Assembly (NCBI GenBank): GCA_903923925.1
Contig: CAIXZF010000025.1
Location: forward strand, 1 to 47,853
Length of the DNA: 47,853 bases
Direction: 5' to 3'
From: an uncultured Bacteroidales bacterium
GTDB lineage: Bacteria; Bacteroidota; Bacteroidia; Bacteroidales; CAIXZF01
Shown: piece after piece, positions 18,506 to 26,664 of the stretch
Layout of the letters: the number at the start of each line of letters is the position of its first letter
Numbering within the stretch: the stretch's first letter is position 1
Notes under the pieces: generated by a model
Seen by the model: only the letters and a program-made list of their open reading frames with translations
Database searches by the model: none
Told to the model about the DNA's origin: nothing
Made by a program: the position numbers and the translations under genes

Positions 18506-19615
18506 TTACATCCTGAAAGATTCACTTCTGACCGTTACCTTGTCAAGATTCTTCATATGTACATCGACCCCAATTCCCGGTTTGACAGGCACATCCATGG
18601 TTCCATCAGGATTCACAATAAATTCCGGATCAACGATATCTTCTTTGTAGTATTTCTTGCTGGCAGAAATATCGCCTGGCAGCGTGAAGTTTGGCAGTGA
18701 TGCCAAGGCAACATTTCCTGCCCGGCCTATTCCCGATTCGAGCATACCACCACACCAAACCGGAACATTTTTGGAAGCGCAATAATCGTGAATCAGTATA
18801 GATTCCGTAAAACCGCCTACACGACCCGGTTTAATATTGATAATTCTGCAACTGTCCAGTTCAATAGCAGCCTGAGTATCACCCAGCGAATGAATGCTTT
18901 CGTCAAGGCAAATAGGAGTCTTTAGCTCACGCTGGAGCTTGGAATGATCGTAAATATCATCGTAACCCAATGGCTGCTCAATCAGGGAAAGTCCGTAATC
19001 ATCCATTTTTTTGAACAGTCCAATATCATTCAACGTATAGGCAGAGTTAGCATCCACCTGGAGTAAAATTTCGGGGAATTCACGTCTGAGTGCATCCACA
19101 AATTGCAAATCTGATCCCGGTGCGATCTTGATTTTGATCCGCTGGTAACCTTCTTTAAGGTACTTTTCCACTGTATGTAAAAGCTCCGGCACAGAAGGGT
19201 AAATACCGATACTTACCCCTACATTCACCTTCTGACGTGTACCACCCATCATTTGGGACAAGGACTTGTTTTCAGCTTTTGCAAAAACATCCCAAAGTGC
19301 AGCCTCCAAGCCTGCTTTTGCCATCATATGCCCGCGTACCTTCGCGTAACCGGCTATCGCCTCATCAATACCGCTCAAATCTTTCCCAAGAATTGATGGA
19401 ATCAAAAAATCCTTCAGGATATGCCATGCCGTAGGTACTGTCTCGTAAGAGTAGAATGGTGTACCTTCAGCTACACTCTCACCCCAACCGCTCACGCCTT
19501 CAGCATCTACCCTGACAATAATGTGTTCTTCATCATACTCAACGCCCATTGAAGTGACAAACGGGGTCACCAGAACCATTTTTACATGTCGGAGTTCAAC
19601 TCTTTGTATACGCAT
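18506..19615 (-). CDS. Enolase-superfamily N-acylamino-acid racemase / o-succinylbenzoate synthase-type enzyme
   Basis: A 369-residue cytoplasmic muconate-lactonizing-subgroup enzyme. It closely follows the NSAR/OSBS pattern: an N-terminal capping domain (RIQRVELRHVKM ... GWGESVAEG), the KxK base motif RIKIKIAPG, metal ligands in LLQVDANSAY, LIEQPL and CLDESIH, the second lysine in NIKPGRVGG, and the C-terminal ASLPNFTLPGDISASKKYY. Family members either make o-succinylbenzoate for menaquinone or racemise N-succinyl amino acids, and sequence alone rarely separates the two. The ATG at 19615 is chosen; a longer in-frame start at 19687 would overlap the M14 gene and adds no family sequence. It follows the M14 gene by 34 bases in a peptide-degradation locus with no other men genes, which favours amino-acid racemisation, though this is an inference. 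Confidence 0.82.
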   Translation of the reverse strand: MRIQRVELRHVKMVLVTPFVTSMGVEYDEEHIIVRVDAEGVSGWGESVAEGTPFYSYETVPTAWHILKDFLIPSILGKDLSGIDEAIAGYAKVRGHMMAKAGLEAALWDVFAKAENKSLSQMMGGTRQKVNVGVSIGIYPSVPELLHTVEKYLKEGYQRIKIKIAPGSDLQFVDALRREFPEILLQVDANSAYTLNDIGLFKKMDDYGLSLIEQPLGYDDIYDHSKLQRELKTPICLDESIHSLGDTQAAIELDSCRIINIKPGRVGGFTESILIHDYCASKNVPVWCGGMLESGIGRAGNVALASLPNFTLPGDISASKKYYKEDIVDPEFIVNPDGTMDVPVKPGIGVDVHMKNLDKVTVRSESFRM

Positions 19616-19649
19616 AATGTTGAAATTTAGATAATTATTAAATCCTAAA

Positions 19650-21149
19650 CTACTTTTTAACAACACGCAAAACCGGAAAATCTTCACCCTTCCTTAAAAT
19701 ATAAGCAAAGTTCTTGTACGTAATTAAGCCCAGCATCGATTTGGGCTCAAGTGCCAGCACAATCAAATTGCCCTTTAGCTGGGCTGTTGGTATAAATAAA
19801 TAATCGGACGGGGAAATTAAATCTACAACAGTAGGCTTGACAACCAAAGGGTTAACAATAATATCTCCTTCAAAATCAATGGAATCGATTTCAGTAATCG
19901 TATATTTTTCTATCCTGAATCCACTGTATTCCTTGTAAAAAAACTTTAAAAGTGCTTGTCTGTCAACCCAATCAATTAATTCGCTGTTTTTTTTCGGGAT
20001 CAGATATCCAAACGGTTTTTGCACATCAAATAAGGATTTTACCACCGGTCTGTAGTCCTGGACTGCAAAAACAGAATCCTTTCCTGTGGAATAGGAATAA
20101 AGAGGGATCATTAATGTCTTTCCGTTGACCACATGTTCCGACTGTATTGAGACCATCTGTTTAGCCGATAATGATATAAGTTTATGTCTTTCGGCACTTA
20201 CAAGACTATCAATTTTATCTTTATACAAACAGGTATATTCAAGCAAGCCACGCATACCATTCATTTGTCCTTCAGCACGATGCTTTATGTTTTCCACAAA
20301 ATTATCTATCCCGTTCCGGCCTTCCTGGATAAAAGAAACCGAATTTTGAATCCCCAGACTTTGCCGGCCGTCGTTGATGTCAAAGGTACTGTACCTGAAA
20401 TAATCAATGCCTGGTGGACCGCCAGGGCAATATACAAAAGACGAGAAGCCCCTTGTGCCTAAATATTTAAAAATAAATGGTATATAACTTTCATTGGACA
20501 ATCTCCTGATTTCCTCAGAAACATTGAGATTTGTAGTTGTACCAACTGTTATGTCAGCATTTTTGCGGTAACCGAATTTCTGCCATGCCTCGCCATAAGG
20601 TGAATATTCATGTACATCCATGGTTACTTCAAACTGGTATTTATCGAAGAGTTGGTGTAAAGCCTGGGTTTCCGGCTCCGTGAGAATCAGGTGGTTACGG
20701 TTCAGGTCCATATTATTTGTATTCCGCCTCTCATTCACTTCCGAACCATCAGGATTAAGCTGTGGGACTATTACCAGATTAATTTTATCGAACAGATACT
20801 TGTTTTCAGGTTTCAGCAATTCCTTAGCTAGCAATAATGCACCTTCTTTTCCTGACTGTTCATTTCCATGTTGCTGAGCAAAAATGAGTACACTGATCTT
20901 CGATTTATTGTACCAGTTGTTGTCGGAAGAAAACATCATTGCATACAGATTTCTGCTTTTTACTGACTTCCCGATGACGCTGACACTTAATAAATCAGAT
21001 TGATTATCAAGTATTTGAAGATAGCCCGAAAGTTCATCATAAGAAGTTACTTTGGCATAATTGTTTTTCACCAGGGGAATAAGAACCTCCTGCGGCAGAA
21101 GAAAAAAAGGGTAAGCCAGCAGAATGAGGACAGAAATAACGCTTTTCAT
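19650..21149 (-). CDS. Exported M14-family zinc carboxypeptidase
   Basis: A 499-residue secreted metallocarboxypeptidase-like protein with a signal peptide (about residues 1-19). The M14 catalytic residues are visible: zinc ligands in AQQHGNEQSG (His94, Glu97) and MDVHEYSPYG (His180), with the substrate-binding arginine in DLNRNH (about 151). After the catalytic domain (to about residue 340) comes a roughly 150-residue C-terminal region of unknown fold. Members remove C-terminal residues from peptides or peptidoglycan stems. In this locus it could trim arginine-rich or aspartate-rich peptides outside the cytoplasm. It is upstream of and co-directional with the racemase-like gene. Confidence 0.83.
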   Translation of the reverse strand: MKSVISVLILLAYPFFLLPQEVLIPLVKNNYAKVTSYDELSGYLQILDNQSDLLSVSVIGKSVKSRNLYAMMFSSDNNWYNKSKISVLIFAQQHGNEQSGKEGALLLAKELLKPENKYLFDKINLVIVPQLNPDGSEVNERRNTNNMDLNRNHLILTEPETQALHQLFDKYQFEVTMDVHEYSPYGEAWQKFGYRKNADITVGTTTNLNVSEEIRRLSNESYIPFIFKYLGTRGFSSFVYCPGGPPGIDYFRYSTFDINDGRQSLGIQNSVSFIQEGRNGIDNFVENIKHRAEGQMNGMRGLLEYTCLYKDKIDSLVSAERHKLISLSAKQMVSIQSEHVVNGKTLMIPLYSYSTGKDSVFAVQDYRPVVKSLFDVQKPFGYLIPKKNSELIDWVDRQALLKFFYKEYSGFRIEKYTITEIDSIDFEGDIIVNPLVVKPTVVDLISPSDYLFIPTAQLKGNLIVLALEPKSMLGLITYKNFAYILRKGEDFPVLRVVKK

Positions 21150-21284
21150 GAAGTAAATATACGGATTTTGAAGTACTGTGCAAGTATCAGATAGATGTGT
21201 TTAATGCTGTCATCAACAGGTCTTATTTGTTCGTAAAGGCATACTATTTTTAGAACAGATTATAATACCTGAGTGTTTATAATG

Positions 21285-21292
21285 TATTTTTG
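21285..21292 (+). promoter_or_regulatory. Bacteroidetes -7 promoter element (TATTTTTG)
   Basis: TATTTTTG fits TAnnTTTG and ends 31 bases upstream of the ATG of the second S51 peptidase at 21324. No clear -33 TTTG was seen, so this is a moderate prediction. Confidence 0.4.
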
Positions 21293-21323
21293 AAAAATAA
21301 CCAAAAATAAAAGATAAGTCTTT

Positions 21324-22625
21324 ATGAATAAAACATTGATTATCATAATGTTTATACTGATGTTTCATCGTGTATATTCTCAGCCTTATACTTCTTATTT
21401 TACTGGAAATCCGACGGACATTAGCACCACACCCTCCGGAGGAGTTTGTATGATGGGGGGAGCCACCGAACATGACGGGGCGATGCAATGGTTTCTGCAA
21501 AGGGCTAATGGTGGAGATATACTGGTGTTGAGGACATCCGGATCAAATGGATACAATGATTACATGTACAGTCAGCTTGGAATCTCAGTTAACTCTGTTG
21601 AATCTATTGTCTGTAATTCAGCTGCAGCCTCTTCTGATCCTTATGTTCTGGATAAGATTTCAAAGGCAGAAGCCATTTGGTTTGCCGGGGGCGACCAATG
21701 GAACTACGTGAGTTACTGGCGAAACACTGCGGTAGATAGCTTATTGAGGGATGGTATTACAAACCGGCACATCGTTATTGGAGGTACCAGTGCAGGGATG
21801 GCCATTTTAGGAGGGATCGTTTTTACAGCAGAACATGGTTCAGCTACTTCTGCTTCTGCTTTGTTGAATCCTTATGCCAATACTGTCACTATCGATTCCA
21901 TCCGTTTTTTAAATGTCCCTTTTATGAACAATGTGATTACCGACACTCATTACAACAACCCTGACCGCAGGGGACGGCATGTGGTATTTCTTGCCAGAGC
22001 CTACCAGGACTGGGGTATCGCAGCAAGAGGGATAGCCTGTGATGAATATGTTGCTGTTTGCATCGATACCACTGGAAATGCCAGGGTATTCGGAGATTAT
22101 CCGGCTTACAACGAAAATGCCTATTTCATTATCCCAAATTGTGAATTGCCGCTTAATAGTCCGGAAAACTGCCAGAGCAACCAAGCGTTGAACTGGTATA
22201 GAGATTCTGTAGCGTTAAATGTTTGCGACATAAAAGGCACCAATAACGGAGCCAATACCTTTGATATGAACACCTGGCAAACCAGCAACGGCGGAACCTG
22301 GTATCACTGGTATGTGAGTCAGGGAATTCTGAAGACGCAGACTGCTAGTGCACCTAATTGCATCCCTGCTTCAATTCAGGTAAATACCCCTGAAGATTGC
22401 CTTCATCTTGAATATTTTCCTGGTGAAATTCAATTGTCCACTGCTGAATGCCGGTTAATTTCTGTTGAAATTTTTGACATTCAGGGTATTTCTGTATTAC
22501 GGAACGAACCAGGGTTTATCAATCAAAATCTGACAATCAAGTTGCCTGAGCTTAAAACTGGAATCTATTTTATAAAATGTCAAACCACGCATGGTCTTTT
22601 TGCGAGAAAGATATTCGTGCTATAA
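21324..22625 (+). CDS. Cyanophycinase-like S51 peptidase with T9SS sorting domain
   Basis: A 433-residue secreted serine peptidase of family S51. It has a signal peptide (about residues 1-20), then the cyanophycinase motifs in order: GGVCMMGGATEHD (about 33-45), WFAGGDQWNY, the nucleophile elbow GGTSAGMA (about 152-159), THYNNPDRRGRHVVFL (corresponding to DQHFxxRxRxxRL in cyanophycinase) and CDEYVAVCID. The C-terminus (about residues 360-433) is a T9SS sorting domain ending GIYFIKCQTTHGLFARKIFVL-like with strands typical of type A. It should therefore act at or beyond the cell surface, unlike the first cyanophycinase, which has only a signal peptide. It has its own promoter and converges with the YfcC transporter gene (7-base gap). 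Confidence 0.83.
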   Translation: MNKTLIIIMFILMFHRVYSQPYTSYFTGNPTDISTTPSGGVCMMGGATEHDGAMQWFLQRANGGDILVLRTSGSNGYNDYMYSQLGISVNSVESIVCNSAAASSDPYVLDKISKAEAIWFAGGDQWNYVSYWRNTAVDSLLRDGITNRHIVIGGTSAGMAILGGIVFTAEHGSATSASALLNPYANTVTIDSIRFLNVPFMNNVITDTHYNNPDRRGRHVVFLARAYQDWGIAARGIACDEYVAVCIDTTGNARVFGDYPAYNENAYFIIPNCELPLNSPENCQSNQALNWYRDSVALNVCDIKGTNNGANTFDMNTWQTSNGGTWYHWYVSQGILKTQTASAPNCIPASIQVNTPEDCLHLEYFPGEIQLSTAECRLISVEIFDIQGISVLRNEPGFINQNLTIKLPELKTGIYFIKCQTTHGLFARKIFVL

Positions 22626-22632
22626 GTCATCT

Positions 22633-24225
22633 CTAAAATCCGCTGAGTGACATAGTTACAGTTGGAATCAACAGTAGCCATCCCAGGATAACCAGGATAA
22701 GGACAAGTTTCCAGGCCCAGCTGAACCATTTGCTAAACGGAATTTTAGCCACTTCCAGAACACCGATCAACACTCCTGAAGTTGGAACGATGAGGTTGGT
22801 AAATCCGTCGCCAATATGGAAAGCAGTAACAGTAGCCTGTTGCGAAAGGTGTATCATGTTGGAAATATCCTTCAGGATAGGCATAATAAGGGCGGCTTTC
22901 GCTGTTCCCGAAGTGATAATCATATTCAGGGCAGACTGAAAAACATACATCAGTGAAAGACTTGTAATCTGCGACGAACCCTCAATCGATCTTGAAACAG
23001 CATTCAGGAAAGTGTCGATAATCTTGCCATCTTCCAAAATCACGATGATTCCACCAGCCAGACCTACAACCAGGGCGGCCGACAATATATCCCTGGCGCC
23101 TGCAATAAACATTTTGCTAATGGTGCTGGGGTCCATACCCATTGTGAATCCCGAAGCCATAGCCATTGCAAAAAACAAAGCAGCAATTTCCAGTAATCCC
23201 CAACCAAAAGCAATTACACCTCCTATTAAAAAAAGGATCGTAAAAAACAGAATATTAAGCGTGAAAAACTCCATGGATTTTTTCAAAGCAATGTAGGAAG
23301 TAGGAAAAAAGAGTAAGGCAAATACCGGCAGCATGGGTGCATTAAAGGCAAAATTTCCAATCTTTATATAATTCAATGGGTGGTACAATGCAGCAACAAG
23401 CATCGCAGCCTGCAAGGCGATAAAAACAATCCATGCACCTTTTCCCGCTTTAGTACGGGGAGGTTCAGACTGTATCATATGATGGGATCTCCAGTATTCA
23501 TCATCTTCATAGACCACCGAAGATTTCGGATTTTTCTTCACTTTTGCGGCATACCTGAGCACATAAGAAATACCCACAAAGCTGACAATCAACCAGATAA
23601 CAAAACGGTATTCTATTCCTGAAAACATAGGAATTCCGGCAATTTCCTGGGCTATTCCCAATGTAAAGGGGTTTAGCATACAGCCTGCAAAACCAATACC
23701 TGCGCCAATAAAGCACATGCAAACACCCACAATGCTATCGTACCCCATAGAAATAGCCAGGGGTACAAAAATGGCGGTAAACGCTATGGTTTCCTCGGCC
23801 ATCCCGAAAACGGCACCGAAAAAGCTGAACATCAGCATAACAGAGATGATTAGAATATTATGGACCCCAATTTTTCGCAACAGGCTATACTTTTCAAGTT
23901 TCTTGCTTCTTTTCAGAAAAGAGTACACACCACTGTCAATGGCTTTGCTTTCATTCAGCAACCAGAATGCTCCTCCAAGGATAAGGATGAAAACGATGAT
24001 CTTCGGAGACCGTACAAAGCCTTTGTAAAAGGATGAAAAGATTTGCCAGGTTTGAGGTTGCTGGTCAACCTGCCTGTAAGAACCCGTTTCAATAACAGTG
24101 GTTTTGGATGTTCCAGTGTCAAGAATCTTTCTGGAATATTCACCGGCTGGTACCAGCCAGGTTGCAATGGCCGCGAGAAGGATAAGGACAAAAATCAGGA
24201 CATAAGTGTGCGGAAACTTCTTCAT
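22633..24225 (-). CDS. YfcC/DcuC-family inner-membrane carrier
   Basis: A 530-residue polytopic membrane protein of the YfcC/C4-dicarboxylate carrier (DcuC-like) group, with about 12 hydrophobic helices. Recognisable segments are ATWLVPAGEYSR near residue 21, the FFGAVFGMAEETIAF region, a central cytoplasmic loop at about 230-260, and TSGTAKAALIMPIL and VPTSGVLIG near the C-terminus. Relatives are annotated as basic amino-acid or dicarboxylate transporters, but the substrate is uncertain. Beside cyanophycin-degrading enzymes, arginine, ornithine, aspartate or the dipeptide are the logical cargoes. It is a single-gene unit converging with the T9SS S51 peptidase. Confidence 0.82.
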   Translation of the reverse strand: MKKFPHTYVLIFVLILLAAIATWLVPAGEYSRKILDTGTSKTTVIETGSYRQVDQQPQTWQIFSSFYKGFVRSPKIIVFILILGGAFWLLNESKAIDSGVYSFLKRSKKLEKYSLLRKIGVHNILIISVMLMFSFFGAVFGMAEETIAFTAIFVPLAISMGYDSIVGVCMCFIGAGIGFAGCMLNPFTLGIAQEIAGIPMFSGIEYRFVIWLIVSFVGISYVLRYAAKVKKNPKSSVVYEDDEYWRSHHMIQSEPPRTKAGKGAWIVFIALQAAMLVAALYHPLNYIKIGNFAFNAPMLPVFALLFFPTSYIALKKSMEFFTLNILFFTILFLIGGVIAFGWGLLEIAALFFAMAMASGFTMGMDPSTISKMFIAGARDILSAALVVGLAGGIIVILEDGKIIDTFLNAVSRSIEGSSQITSLSLMYVFQSALNMIITSGTAKAALIMPILKDISNMIHLSQQATVTAFHIGDGFTNLIVPTSGVLIGVLEVAKIPFSKWFSWAWKLVLILVILGWLLLIPTVTMSLSGF

Positions 24226-24467
24226 ATCATTATGGCTTATAGTTCCGTAAAAATAGAAAGAAATGAATACAGGGAGTTTATTTAAAATTGTTTTTTAGTG
24301 ATTCTTATTTTTTTCTGATATTTAGCTTCATGCATCCACCCCAGTCCAAGGAGATTGTTGAGGCTTCATAAGAGTCCTGAGAATCGATTCTCTCCAAAGG
24401 GCAAAAGTATATAACACTTTTTATATCTTGAATCTTAATATTATTTTTAACATGGATGGCTAAAAAT

Positions 24468-24680
24468 TCAGGCAGTTTTTTCGATCAAATTCTGCCTGCT
24501 TACTGGTTTTGTCAGGAATTCATCGCATCCTGCCTCCATTCCTTTATTTTTATAACTATTTATAGCATAAGCAGTGACTGAAATAACCGGAAGCTCCTTC
24601 CTGAAAGTTTTAATCTGCCTTGTAGTTTAAAAACCATCCATCACTGGCATTTTTATATCCATACGTACCAGAGAAATTTG
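24468..24680 (-). pseudogene. Response-regulator receiver domain remnant
   Basis: The minus strand of the otherwise gene-free stretch 24226-24786 encodes the C-terminal half of a receiver domain. It reads MDIKMPVMDGF (phospho-acceptor region), a TAA at 24627-24629 where families usually have Glu, then TTRQIKTFRKELPVISVTAY and GMEAGCDEFLTKPVSRQNL, ending in a natural stop at 24468. All of it is in one frame, so a point nonsense mutation plus loss of the 5' half explains it. It is probably the end of a decayed hybrid kinase or a CheY-like gene. No intact two-component gene is nearby. Confidence 0.75.
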
Positions 24681-24723
24681 AGAAATTTGATAAGTTAAGA
24701 CTCTAATTTCTAATGTTGCGAAG

Positions 24724-24751
24724 TTGTTTATACAAAATAATTTTATATTTG
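24724..24751 (+). promoter_or_regulatory. Promoter for norC/norB-like pair with TTGT/ACAA palindrome
   Basis: TATATTTG at 24744-24751 matches the -7 consensus TAnnTTTG, with TTG 17 bases upstream at 24724-24726. The -33 region overlaps a small palindrome TTGT-TTAT-ACAA (24724-24735) that could be an operator, though it is too short to assign. The ATG follows 35 bases after the -7 element. Confidence 0.45.
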
Positions 24752-24786
24752 CATACTGCTTTATCAAAACAGCATATTTTTTTTAA

Positions 24787-25224
24787 ATGAAACTGAATAC
24801 AAAAAGATTTATTATTAGTATCCTTATCGCTTCTTTTTTCATTTACTCAGTGGTTATTTATACTGTTGGCACCAGGGTAGACAAAGGAGAAAAGTGGATT
24901 ACAGAGCAATCAAGACAAGGTAAATTACTTTTTCAGAAAAAAAACTGTATTGCCTGTCATCAGATTTATGGCCTTGGTGGTTTTATGGGACCTGATCTGA
25001 CGAACGTAATTTCGGCTTTGGGAAAAGGCCCCGATTTTGCCAAGGTCATCCTTTCGAATGGAACTGAACGAATGCCAAATTACCATCTATCTGAAAATGA
25101 AATAGATGCGTTCATTGCCTTCTTTACTTATACCGACAAGACTGGCATTTCCCCGGTGAAAGATTTTAATATTAATTACAATGGTACAGTAAACTGGAAA
25201 GACAAAAATGAAAAAGGAAATTAG
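24787..25224 (+). CDS. NorC-like membrane-anchored cytochrome c
   Basis: A 145-residue protein with one N-terminal membrane anchor (about residues 7-27) and a periplasmic mono-haem cytochrome c domain. The haem-binding motif is CIACH (54-58). The likely distal methionine is in GTERMPNYHL (Met96). The motif GLGGFMGPDLTN is typical of NorC, the electron-donor subunit of cytochrome c-dependent nitric oxide reductase. It overlaps the next gene by 17 bases, which indicates a coupled two-subunit complex. It would pass electrons from a periplasmic carrier to the NorB-like subunit. Function as NO reductase depends on that partner, which is atypical. Confidence 0.8.
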   Translation: MKLNTKRFIISILIASFFIYSVVIYTVGTRVDKGEKWITEQSRQGKLLFQKKNCIACHQIYGLGGFMGPDLTNVISALGKGPDFAKVILSNGTERMPNYHLSENEIDAFIAFFTYTDKTGISPVKDFNINYNGTVNWKDKNEKGN

Positions 25225-26536
25225 TGTATACTTTATTTTATTTGCGATACTTGCCTTACTTTCCGGCGTCCTGATTGGAATTATTGCTTCATTTCAATTT
25301 ATTATTCCCGGTTTTTTTAATATTATCCCCTTTATTAAGTGCCGGCCATTACACGTCAGTCTCGTGATAGCCTGGATTTTTCTGGTCTCTATCGGCGGGG
25401 TTTATTATTATTTGCCCAAATATTGTAACGTAAGCTTATACTCTGATAAACTACCCAAGATTCATCTTTGGATTTTCATTTTAACAGGGATCAGTGTTAT
25501 TACCTCCTATTTACTCGGGATCTTCGGAGGTCGTGAATACTGGGAGTTTCCTCCGGTATTGGCTATACCAGTCATACTTTCCTGGATATTATTTGGCTAT
25601 AATTATTTTAAAACAGTTTTTACAAAAAAGGACCATTGGCCGGTTTATCTCTGGATGTGGGCCACTGGAATATTCTTTTTTCTTTTCACCTATATTGAGT
25701 CTAACCTATGGGTTTTCCCTTACTTCAGAGAACATCTGATTAGAGACATCACAGTCCAGTGGAAATCTAATGGCTCGCTGGTAGGCTCCTGGAACATGCT
25801 GATTTACGGTACTGCTATTTTCCTTATGGATCGTATTAAAGAGGATGATAGCATTGCAAAATCCAGACTGGCATTTGTAATGTATTTTCTTGGATTAACA
25901 AACCTGATTTTCAATTGGGCACATCATATCTACATTGTACCCAATGCACCCTGGGTAAGGTATATTGGGTATGGAATAAGTATGACTGAGTTAATAATTC
26001 TTGGCAAACTGATCTGGAACTGGAAAAAAGACCTTACTAAAGCTCTTCAGGATTTTCACATTCTGGCAGTCAGGTTTATCGTTGCTTCTGATGTATGGAT
26101 TTTATTAAACCTGACGCTTTCAATTGCCTTGTCAATTCCTGCAATTAACATTTTTACGCATGGTACTCATCTTACTGTAGCCCACGCTATGGGGAGTACA
26201 ATTGGCATTAACACTATGATCCTTATTGCTTCATGTCTCTTCTTAATACCTGACGTAACGAAAGTTCAGTTCAATAAATTAGAGGCAAAATTTATTTCGA
26301 TTGGATTCTGGATTATGAACGGCCTTTTGTTCTTTTTCTGGATAGCGTTAATTCTGGCAGGATATTTTAAAAGTCATCTTGTTCTTCAGGACAAGCTTAG
26401 TTTTCAGGATATTATGTTGCAAATAAGACCATACATCGGAGTAATTGCCTTTACCGGAATCGGAATTTTAGGAGCAATGTTAATGATCTTTCTTCCTCCT
26501 GTTAATATGATAAAGAATTATCTCATTAAAAAGTAA
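25208..26536 (+). CDS. NorB-like haem-copper-oxidase-superfamily catalytic subunit, divergent
   Basis: A 442-residue membrane protein with about 12 helices and haem-copper oxidase superfamily features, partner of the NorC-like cytochrome. Visible ligands are His49 in KCRPLHVSL (low-spin haem side), the adjacent His239-His240 in FNWAHHIYIV (metal-site pair) and His326 in HGTHLTVAHAMGS (high-spin haem side). Two expected histidines are not visible. The helix VI metal-site histidine (VVHLWVEG in NorB) seems replaced near residues 191-199 (LVGSWNMLI). The second histidine of the helix X HxH pair appears as Met328. It may belong to a divergent NOR clade or have another substrate. The alignment was made by eye. 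Confidence 0.7.
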   Translation: MKKEISVYFILFAILALLSGVLIGIIASFQFIIPGFFNIIPFIKCRPLHVSLVIAWIFLVSIGGVYYYLPKYCNVSLYSDKLPKIHLWIFILTGISVITSYLLGIFGGREYWEFPPVLAIPVILSWILFGYNYFKTVFTKKDHWPVYLWMWATGIFFFLFTYIESNLWVFPYFREHLIRDITVQWKSNGSLVGSWNMLIYGTAIFLMDRIKEDDSIAKSRLAFVMYFLGLTNLIFNWAHHIYIVPNAPWVRYIGYGISMTELIILGKLIWNWKKDLTKALQDFHILAVRFIVASDVWILLNLTLSIALSIPAINIFTHGTHLTVAHAMGSTIGINTMILIASCLFLIPDVTKVQFNKLEAKFISIGFWIMNGLLFFFWIALILAGYFKSHLVLQDKLSFQDIMLQIRPYIGVIAFTGIGILGAMLMIFLPPVNMIKNYLIKK

Positions 26537-26593
26537 AGTTCTGTTTCAGAAGCTTATTTTTCAGAACATTACAGTTTGTTAAAATGTATTTTT

Positions 26594-26647
26594 GCCACAG
26601 AGTGGCGGCATGTATAGCATGCAAAGCTTTGATGGGCAGCGCCCATC
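26594..26647. repeat. Three consecutive hairpins between convergent genes
   Basis: Three perfect short palindromes lie end to end: GCCAC-AGA-GTGGC (26594-26606), GCATG-TATAG-CATGC (26608-26622) and GATGGGC-AGC-GCCCATC (26631-26647). They fill the 128-base gap between the convergent norB-like and SDR genes. The middle one shares its core with the hairpin at 9969-9995. The arrangement resembles bacterial interspersed palindromic elements and may also terminate transcription from both sides. Confidence 0.6.
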
Positions 26648-26664
26648 GTGTAGAATATTTATAT

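Noticed and set aside
19616-19687. Longer N-terminus for the racemase-like gene starting at 19687
   Set aside because: The added residues are not family-like and would overlap the M14 gene; the family N-terminus begins at the ATG at 19615.
24724-24735. NO- or oxygen-responsive FNR/NsrR operator upstream of norC
   Set aside because: The TTGT-TTAT-ACAA palindrome is too short and does not match the FNR consensus TTGATnnnnATCAA; noted only as a possible operator.
24226-24786. An intact regulatory gene in this gap
   Set aside because: Only the decayed receiver-domain fragment is present; stops interrupt every longer frame.
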